A stretch of DNA of 64,000 bases from Icerya purchasi (taxonomy: Eukaryota > Arthropoda > Insecta > Hemiptera > Monophlebidae), in contig CM077115.1 of NCBI GenBank assembly GCA_039619475.1, forward strand, positions 403,158,557 to 403,222,556. The letters run 5' to 3'. Position 1 is the first letter of the stretch. Each line of letters begins with the position of its first letter. Position numbers and translations under genes: made by a program. Shown in pieces: positions 50,101 through 60,900 of the stretch. The notes beneath the pieces are model-generated. The model saw only the letters and a list, made by a program, of their open reading frames with translations. It was not told the DNA's origin and searched no databases.

Positions 50101-51858
50101 TGTTTTGATAATTATATCGTTCCTTATATGAAAAAGTACCAATTAATAAACTGATAAGTATAATAAAATTTAATAATCAACTACTAAGGTATATAATGAG
50201 TACTTAGCTCTGGGAACATTTTCAATATATCCCGTCATGAGCTAAAGAACTTGTGAATGTAACGGAAGTATTTACATACTTTCCATGGCTAATAATGGGA
50301 TGTATTGAAAATATTCCAGAGCGAAACACTTATTGTATACCTTAGTAGTTTATTATTGAATTTTATCGCATTCATTAATTTATTAATAACGTACTAGCTG
50401 GATTTTAAAAAAATTAATATTTACAATAATAGTTATTGATTGCGTTGCTTTTTACAAACATCATGCCCCGTTTGGTTAGTTGACTTCAGCGGCTTGTAAA
50501 AATAATTAATGAAGTAAATCAGATTGTAAACTACGGGAATTTAAAATAAGAAGTTAATTTAAATTTGTGCAGAAAACAAAAAGTAATAATAATGTAAACT
50601 CCGCCAAATACGAAGAACACGTTTTAACACCGATCTTGTGTAAATCATAAAGGCGCATTCTAATATTTTACACGATTCATATACTCATAACTTCTATCAA
50701 TCTGCAAAATTTCATGAAAATCGGTGACCCCAACGTGACGTCTCCTGGTTAGACCTAATTAAAGATTAGTGACACATCACATTTAATAATAACTGAAAGC
50801 TAACTGGGATCATAATTTCTTTTCGTACAATTTAACGGGGTTTAATTACTGATTTGTTGTCTTTGTATAACTAATATTCCTCTATTTTCCTTCGCCTTTC
50901 CTGGGCAGCAATGATAATATTTATGCTACATCTGTTCGATTTTTGTTGTTTGGAGAATTATATTCCCTATTTCATTTGAACAAAAATTAATGATAAAATA
51001 TGTTAAAAAACTTAAATTTGAAAAGTTAAAATTTTCAGAAATTTAAAACATATTGAATCCTTATGAGAAGTCGCTTAATTTTCAGTATTGTTTAAAAATG
51101 ATGTTTTATTAATAGATCCCAGAAATTAAGGTAGAAGAACCTGCGGTACCACTGAATAGTATGAAGCGTAAAAATACGGATGAAGTGGAAATGGTAAATT
51201 CTGCAGAAGTGAAAAAAGCGAAATATTCTCTGCTTAATGATCATGATATGTAAGTTATCATTCTACCTTTTATTTTTAGAATCTCAATTATTCAATTTTT
51301 ATCGTATATAAAAAAAAGAAAAGTTTTACATGTAAAATATAGAGGATGTTAGAATTCCTTACATAAAAAGAACAATCAAAACACATTGCTTATATGCAAG
51401 CACGAGTTATGCCATAGATGCGCACACGTGCTGCTTAAATCGATTTCAAAATTATTTATTAATTCTCGATTTTTTTTGGGCGAGGAGCCGTTGTAGCTAA
51501 TTGTACGTATATATATGTATATTATTGACTATACTACTCTTACACTGGAGGTAATAAGAAAATGTAATTGTGGTTTTGTGTTATTTAGAAGTTCTGTTAT
51601 GAAATGTGTTTTTGCGTTACATTTATAAGGTATCATTGATCAATGTTTATATAACTCTGAAAAATATCAGCGATCGCAGTTACTTTCTTTGTCAGAAGTC
51701 AGTGTACAAGAAAAATAATTTTTATTTGTCAAAAATGACGATGTCAATTAAAATTGACTCTTCTATAAATATTATGTAAGAACTAGGAAATTTTTTCTTG
51801 GAGTGTTTAAAAGATTAATGTATGCATATATATATATATATACACATACACGCGCACG

Positions 51859-51940
<82 letters not shown>

Positions 51941-54900
51941 CGCGAGTGTGTGAGTGTGAGTGTGTGAGTGTGAGTGTGTTCGTATATGAAACAAGGATTA
52001 TATTTTTATTTTTGAAAATTATATTCTATAAATATAGAATAAAGAAGAAAAAAAATTACTGGGTCCTGTTTTATTTAGAATAAAAATAAACAATTTAGGC
52101 GTGGTTTAAAAAAATAGAAGGATATGTATTCATAACATTATTTTATTAATAAAAATTTAAAAAAGAATAAAAATATGAAAAATAGCAATGAAAAAAATGA
52201 AATGTACAAATAAATCTTCATTACTGTAATTTGGAGTTTTCGGTGGAAGTTGTATTATTTCAGAATAAGTCAAGAAATATATTAAAATTACTTTAAATAA
52301 AAAAGGTTACTTGTGTTTGTCTTTTTCTTTTTCAGTGATTAAGTGGATTGTAACGAAACATCAAATTGTTCTAATTTAAGGTGAAATGTATTCCTAAATG
52401 CGGCAATAACTTTATTAATTTAATAGAAATTCTCAAACATTTAGAATTTGTTAATTTGGTTTCTAATTTAAATTCATTACATTTTCTTTTTTCATTTTTA
52501 TTATATTACTAGGGGGTTCGACTTCTGTTTTTTTCACTCCTTCTACTTCCCTACGACCCTTATTCTCTGCACCTTGCCAAGTAATGCTTTTTCAAATATA
52601 ATATTTCGTCGATCTTTTATTCATTGGCACATTCAATCTTGGTTCTTCTATGTTCATTATTTAAGTGTTCTTAAGTTTTAATTATTTCTGGGCTGTTTGA
52701 TTAATACTTAAATAATTTTCACATTTTTAAACCAATTACAACGCGAATAAATGTGCCATCAAAACTTTTTTAATATACTAGGGCACTTCACCCCTTGTTC
52801 GCAAGGAGTCATTGTCTATTTCGCATTTTGCAGCATTGTTAATGTTAAACTATCAAAACATTAAATGTTTATACTCCTTGCACTATATAAGAATACTTGT
52901 GTGAATTGTAATTTATAATAAAAACGTGCAGGTGCCTTGTACAATTATTTTTCAGTAAAACAAATTCTTTCTGATGTTTAGCTGCCAGTTGATACTGCTA
53001 GATACGAAAGAAGCTAATAGGGGTTTTCAAATACTATTCGATTTTTAACTTTTATTTATTTCTGACAATCTGATTAATATTGAAATAATGTTTAACTTTT
53101 TAAATAAAACATGGAATAAAATGTTTTTTTAATGATGGTAAAGTACTAACAATTACGGTACTTTTGTTCACTAAGCCTATTTTTTCCACCGAAAAGGTTA
53201 GTTGTGCTTCTATTAAAAGTTACGTACACCCGAATCGTGTCGATAAATGCATTTATGTAGTTTCAAAATACCGCCTGCATTGCTTCTCGCATATTTGAGA
53301 TTTCCTGAATTGGGTGCATTTATCGTGTTACTTAGTTAAATCGTTTTTTATATAATAAAATTTTGCAATTTTTTCTAAAACGCAACAATTAAATTTTGAC
53401 AGACGTTTTAAATTGTAATAATGCGATACATCGACCTCTTAAAAAAATTGTTTAAAACGTCAATATGTTCCGAAGATTTAGTTCTATTTTCATGATAAAT
53501 TATAAATTGTTCTTTCTTAACATGTCTTTCCTGTAGAATACATTAGTTTTCAGAGCAGATGTGAATAGTGAAATTAAAATTAACAACTTTATAGTTTTAA
53601 ATATGATAAGATAGTTTTAACTTTTATTCCAAAAAATCACCAATAATTACATTAAATGTATTTAAAAATTTTGGGTTATTCCCGATAAATGTAAAGTCAT
53701 TACACTGATTAAAATTGGAAGAAGGAAATGGTAATTTATTAATTAATATAGGACAGTGTGTGAACGCGATAACCGAGCAGTTGAAATGCTTGAACCATCA
53801 AATTGGGGTCCTGAATTCGAGAATCAAAGAGGATAAATAAAAATTAGTAAAAATTAATGATCTGTAATACTTGCGTGAAAGGTAATGGCCAACTATCACA
53901 CATTATGTGCGCGCGTTTGGCGTGCAGATATACAAATTTCGAACTGTATTTGTATCGCGGCAATAAACGATTACAATTAGTTAGCTTTGCCTTACACGCG
54001 CTGTATCTAGAATTGCCACAACCATTACCTATATATATACAAGAATGTACCAATTGGTAGTCAAGATGTTCAAAATCGAGCAGTACCAGAGAGAGATAGA
54101 AGAATGATTGTAAATATAATGATTTTATAAGGATAGATGGATTTCAATTTAGTCTGAAACTGACGAAAGTAATAAAATTAAGTACGATAAAATCGAATAA
54201 TAGACATTAAAATTGTCATTTTTGAAAAGGTATTTACAAATGACGAATTTGTGCCATTTATAATTGGCCATAGATTGCGATAAAAATGATGGATGAATAA
54301 CAATAAAAATAATAATAATATATTTTAAAAATTAATTCTTTAAATTAAATTATGAGTATATGTGATTGTAAGAAATTTTGTGTAAATGGAACCTATTTTT
54401 GCACATAACTATTATTTAATTTCAATATTGATAAATTATAAAATGTTATTTTATTGTTTTTAATTAATATTTGTTAAAATTAGGTGCACTATATTCTCGT
54501 GCTGTCGTTTAGGCGTGAGATCATTTTAGTATCCAATGTTAAAAACAGTTTTTTCGTTATTCTACGAGTTTACTTATTTTCCTTAAAATTTATTTTAAAT
54601 AGAATGGAAAATAACATTCAAATTATCTAACTTTGAATGAAAAGGAAAAAATAAAGAATCGAAGAGGAATAACTATATCTTGTGTTAATGTTAGTTTTAG
54701 GATGATAAAAGTATTTTATAAGCGGGTGTTTTGTTTACTGATTTGTTTTTTATTTCTTTACTAAATTTATAGAATAGCGGCGAACAGTTTGCGTTTGGTA
54801 AAAAGAAGAAATTTAATTCTAAAAAGGGTGTACGAAGAACAAGTAGTTTACGGATATGGGAATTTAATTAAAGTAAGTATGTTTAGTGTTTCGTTTACAA

Positions 54901-57900
54901 ATTAATCTTGATTAAATGTACCTTATAAAGTATTTCTTAATCTGAAATTTGAGTGAAGGTAATTAATTGCTATTTAGCTGTTGGTATTTTTACCAGTAAT
55001 ATTAAACAAGTTCAGTCAAGCATGATGTTTCATGCGCTGAGGATTCCGTATGTTAAATTAAAATTTAACTATAATTTACAATTACATAATACTAGATTCA
55101 AAACAAAGAAATCTAATTTTTCGCACCGCAAAGAGGCAGAGAAAAGTCATTTTTCGTGATTTTTTGAACTTTTCACCATTGTCGAAAGTTTTGTTAAGAA
55201 AATGCAACACGATTTTATTCCCGAGAAATATCGATCTTTCCATCAATATATCAATGCCCGGAAGAAAAAAAATTTTCAAAAATATCGAGCTTTTGGCATC
55301 CCAATGGCCTTATTTTAAAGTTGAAAACACGGATGCCCCAAAACTAGAGAAATACAAGGTGTGACTATTAAATAACGAAACTGCGCGCGCTATGGGTGCC
55401 GAAAAGGATTAAGGAGAGAAACAAGTGTGGCAGAAGAGACCTTGAAGTGTCTACTAATATAGTTCCAAACGTTTTCGTAGCTATAGTAGTATTTTTTCTA
55501 CAAGTTCTTTTCTGTAAGGCCATTCAAAGGTTGTGCCGATTTTTGTTTTACCTCTTCCATTGATTCAAAGTGAATTCTTTTTAGGACAAACTTCACTTTC
55601 GGAAACAAAAAGAAGTCGCACGAAGCCAAGTCTGGTGAATAGAGCACCTGTTGGAGCACTGGAATGTTTTTATCAGCTAAAAACTGCTTCACAAACAACG
55701 CGTTATGGGCAGGTGTGTTGACTTAATGCAGGATCCACGACTTGTTTTGCCACAGCTCCAATCTTCTTCTACAAACTCGCTCTCGCAGGGTTTCCAACAC
55801 TTGCAAATAATAATTTTGATTCACAGTTTGACCCTCTGGAAGCTCAAACGACGATCTGTGCGCACAATTTTATTGATTTTTGCAACAGTTGCAGGAATTG
55901 AAATCGCGACAGATCGACCTGGGCGTTGGCCATCTTCAGCACTCTCTTGATCTTCAGAAAATCGTCGGACCAAAAAAAAACACGTGCACGTGACAGAGAA
56001 TTCTCACCGTAAGCTGCTTTCAGTAAAGCATAAAACTCGGTTGAAGTTTTCTTCAATTTCACGAGAAATTTCAGATTGATACGCTGTTCATGTTTTCGTC
56101 ACACACTGTACCCGGCGGCCAAAAAAATCACGTACTGTTCAACACTCGATAGAAAAAATACTATTATAGCTACAAAAATATGGTTTGGAATTGTGTTAGT
56201 AGACGCTTTAAGGTCTTTTCTGCTGTACTTGTTTCTCTCCTTACAGTCTCGTTATTTAATAGCCACACCTCGTGTGTGGGGAAGTGCATATTTTTAATTT
56301 TGTTCAAAATTTTTAACTGTAATACTGGCGCCGCAAATGGGGGACTACATGTCATTTTTCGCGCTTTGGTTTCCTTTACTTTTTTACTCGGGCTATTGCT
56401 TATGTAAACATCCTTTTTATTTTTTATTTTACTGTTTTTGGCTCCAAAGCTTTTTAACTATAATTTTTTGATTTTATGAAAGAGCTTCCGTGTTTTTTTT
56501 TTATATTCTGAATTTCACTTTTACAGGGTTATCTGGTGACGAGTTATGAACTTTATAAGGATAATTTCTGAGGTCGTTTTAAATTCCATATTATATATTT
56601 TTGATGGTTTTTTGTGTTTTTTGCCGCCTAGAGTAATCGGTTAGCTGGAAGTTATATATATGATTTTAAAGAGAATTTTAATTGTAATTTTATAATTTAA
56701 TTTTGAAGTTCATAAGTCAACCTATTTGTGAGTTATTGATTTTTTTTTTTTGAAATTTTTGTTGTTTCTGAACCAGCTTATTAGGATTTAATACATATTA
56801 AAAATGAATTTATACGTAAACACAAAATATATTCTTATTTAGAAATTATAACTTTCTTTTTTTTTTTTATTAAAATACTTTTTGTTTGTTTTGTTATTAT
56901 TATATTATTATTGCCATAATAATATTATTAACATTATTATTATTACTATTAATTTGTACCCCGTTGTTTGTGCATTTGCGCATCGTATAAGACTGTTTAT
57001 GTTATTAAATTATCTTCCGCATTTTATAGTTGTATGATTTATTTATTTATTTACGGTTATTAATTCTTTCCTGTTTAGTATTTAAAAGAAGAAGAACGCA
57101 AAGAAGGAATTGTTACAAATGCATGTCGGCGATCACTTATCCGAATAGTAGATTTCTTTACAAATAAAAACCAATTAAAAGTTATCCAAAAACATGTAAA
57201 ATGCGACACTAATAACCGTTTTAAAGATTTGGTTTTTATATGTAGACCGGATATTAACGAAGGTAAATAAAATGATAATTTTATATTTTGTATTTTAGTA
57301 ATTTTATACACTAATATGTAGGAGGAATAATATATGTTAAAAATTTATGAGCACCTCTTAAGGAGAGCCACTGAAGACTATTTCTCCCTGAAAATTTGAA
57401 AAAAAAATCACAAAATTATACTGCTGATAATTGGTATAAACTATCCGAAACGTCGATCAAGTAATTTTATTAATATCATGATTGTTGAAAATAATTTTTC
57501 ATAAATGCTTTTTAATGAATATTTCTGATTTTTAAAAATTCAATGATCGTACGTAACGATTGTTTAAAATTTATTGATTGCTTATTTCTTTGCATACTCT
57601 AGTTATGTTAAAAAATTGAAAATCGATTTCAAATTAATTTAGTTAAATTGGTGTGGTCAAAAAGGCTTTTTTTCAAATTTAGCTTTCTTTGCCAAAAAAG
57701 AACGCTGCGAATCTCCATATAAAACTATTATTATTTCTGTGCGCACTGATAATTATGTATTTATCTCGTGGTTAGATTTTTTTTTTTTTTATATAAGCGA
57801 ACTTTGAAAGATATTGGGAAGACAGGTATTACTTGTTTTACCTCTAGTTTGTAGAATGAGTTTAACCCGTATAATTATTTTTGATATTCAATACACTTTC

Positions 57901-60900
57901 GTATCATTAAATTTATGTCGCATTTTACTGAATATTAAGTAATTTTCGTTTTATTGCTTGTGGATTCATTCCAGATCATCCAGTGATTCAGTCATTAATG
58001 CAGCAAACAGCAATTAATTTATCGGTAAAATATAGTAAATATTCAAGAAATAAATTAGCCGATAAAAAGAGTAATGCCAAAAAGACTGAAGACGCATCTA
58101 CTTCAATTTTTGCTTCAAATGTTATACAACTGCAGTGGTCTCAAGTGCGTCATTTAATTTTTCTTATAATCTACTGATAATTATTTAAACATGCATTTTC
58201 TTTTTTTCTCGTAAAAGTAAATATTTGTTATGCGGTCCACAATTAATTCGTGCTCAGATTGATGTCTGCATAATTTCTATTTTTTAAATTGAGCGTTTAT
58301 TTAGTGTTTGATGTACAAGTTTGAACATTTTGTATATATAAATATATGTATATATTTATTGGATGTGGCTAAAGTGGGTTAATCGATTTACAAATCATAC
58401 GCAGTGTAAATTGGAACATTTGAAAATTCCATATTTATTGATATATTTTTACAAAAAATTTTACATGCCTTTATGAAAAACCAAAACCTTTACATTATAT
58501 GTTCAAACTGTATACCATCTTCATTCCTATCCACAGTCTTCTCGTGGCGAACCCGTTAAAGCCACATTAGTTGGGCGACAACAGATGTAGAAGGGGACGG
58601 CAGTTACTTCGCATGCACAACATATAGTAGACAAACAATCACTTGGATACAAATGTGTGAAACAAACTTATAACTTAATTTCGGTATCCTGTACTATAAT
58701 AGTTCATCATATCACTAAATCAACCAGATTTATGTTACTTTTCTTGTTCAATTAATTAACGTCTCCCTCAATCGTTTCACCTTAGTGTGTCATTGAATTA
58801 GGTGAATTTTCTGTAGCAGGCGATAGTGTAAATGTGTAATTATACTTTTGAAAAATGCGCGCACTGCATGATGCACATTTAAGTCCTACTGTGACGAAAT
58901 AAAAGTGTGCCAAAAGTAGGCTTGTTTAACAGGAAGCTGGTAGCCGGAACTCTGCACCTAAGGGGCATGTGATTTTGGTCGTTCACTGATAAAAATGTCG
59001 AAATTAGCACTCGGCAATATCACGTGTAATAAAGTAGTCTTTATGGGATGTATTGCTCTCCTAAAGTCAACGGACAGATCCAGAAAGGGAGACCTAAATA
59101 AAATTTTCGGCCTGAATTGTTGTGTTCAGGATGGATCCCTATTTGCGCTTGAAACAACAAGAAAAACTAAAAATTAAATCTGAAAATAGTTTACCGGAAT
59201 GTTTGAATATTATTAGACACAAATGATAATCGCCCTCAAAGGAGAACTGCAATTATGACATTGATATTGCAACGCTGTATGAAACTAGACAAGAAGATGA
59301 AGTCTAACTAACAAACATAGTAAATAACTATATGTTCGTCTAGAAAGATCGATCCTCAAATTAAGGATTCATGGTGTTGGCTTCACGATAAAAACCCCTA
59401 ATAAAATTCTTGCCACCATTTCCGAATAAAATATTCTGTTCCAATTCTTTTCATTGATATTAGAGAAGAAAATTATGCACTTTTGCAGGCGATGTTGTTA
59501 ATTGCATTTATCACAAATAATGAAATGAAATATTTACAGACTAAAGCGTGAGTAATTCAACTTCTTTTTTGATTAATTTTGTTTCCTTTTTTCGCTTATT
59601 GGTAGCTTTCTCATAATCTCAGTTGGTGTAATACAAAAGTTGCGCGATATTTAACATTTGACAAAGATCATTTAATAGTTCTGTAACATGAGTAATAGTT
59701 TAACATTATTCAAAAATTTTTACATTGGAAACAATTCACAGTTCTGTGTGTACATCATGCAAATAAGAGCATAAATTAAGCATTTAAAAAAAAAAAAAAT
59801 TATTTCTCTAATTTAAAACTTTATTGAATTTTTGTTATTTTAACGATGCAGTGAAAGAATGTGTTTGCGACATAAAGAAATTATGTTGTACAAAATGTAG
59901 CCCATTGAACTGTTTAAAATAATCTAGCATCATTTTCATTTATAGGGAGTAGTTTTTAGATTTTTCAGTATTTCATTTTAAATTCTTCTCGTATGGAAAC
60001 TCATTCGCAGTTACAAATTGTAGTTTAACGTTAAAACAATTGGTTTGTTCAAATTTTACCAGTTTTTCAGTCTTCCGGCAATAAAAATTCTTGCGATTAC
60101 ACAAAAATGTACTTTGCTTTCATTGTATACATTTTTCTACATTTTATTAATTTTACAAGAAGCAATATTTAATATCGCATTAGTAACTCAAATATCACGA
60201 TAGAAAAGAATCTAGCCTGGTCGAGATTTTTTTGTTACTTCTTTTTTTACGATACCGAATAATAGCTAATATTTTCTTCAAAATTTACTGTTTTATGGGA
60301 CATAAACACATTAATAATCAACGAAACGAATGTAAACTTTTATTTATAAGCTGTATCTGTGCACGTAAACTAAAAATTTTAAAAAAATTAATAAAGTTGA
60401 GCACGCAACGCACGGTTAGTTATCTCGTCTATCGTCACATTGCAATAAGAAGAAACATGACCTTTATAGAAATGATCCAGATCACATATTGCTAAAATTA
60501 CCGATGCTGAAATACAAAGTATAGAAAATTACAATATCTTTTATTCTATTTTCTTCCTTTTCATTCTGTGTTGTGTATGCGCGCAAAAGCAAAATATTCA
60601 TGCGCATATTGATGATTTGAAAATGGAAATTTAATGCAAGTTTTTAGAGAAAAAGAACGAGTTAAAAAGAATTTTTCCAACTTTAAAACAATGAGCAAGC
60701 AGAAAATTTCGATTGTCAATCTTATACAGACTTCTTCACAAAGTGTTTCTAGGTTAAATGATGGTGATTGAATAAATTCAATAAATGAATAATTTCGTAT
60801 ATTAATATTTTGTGTGTATGCGTAGGCGCATATAATAGAAACCGCATTTTTTCGCATTATAACTGAAAAGTTTGGAAAAGTATATTTCAGTTTTCTTTTT

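Larger units (their letters stand above)
49994..51115 (+). other. GTF3C1: GTF3C1 intron 8
   Basis: Intron of 1122 bases. It contains a foldback MITE (50136-50394) and a second copy of a dispersed repeat (50653-50752). The rest is AT-rich. Confidence 0.8.
51250..54772 (+). other. GTF3C1: GTF3C1 intron 9
   Basis: The longest GTF3C1 intron in the window (3523 bases). It contains the compound microsatellite (51822-51981) and a family B SINE (53755-54115). The remainder is AT-rich with no gene seen. Confidence 0.8.

Noticed and set aside
58995..59177. Small frame in GTF3C1 intron 12
   Set aside because: No recognisable domain. GTF3C1 exons 12 and 13 join in phase without it.
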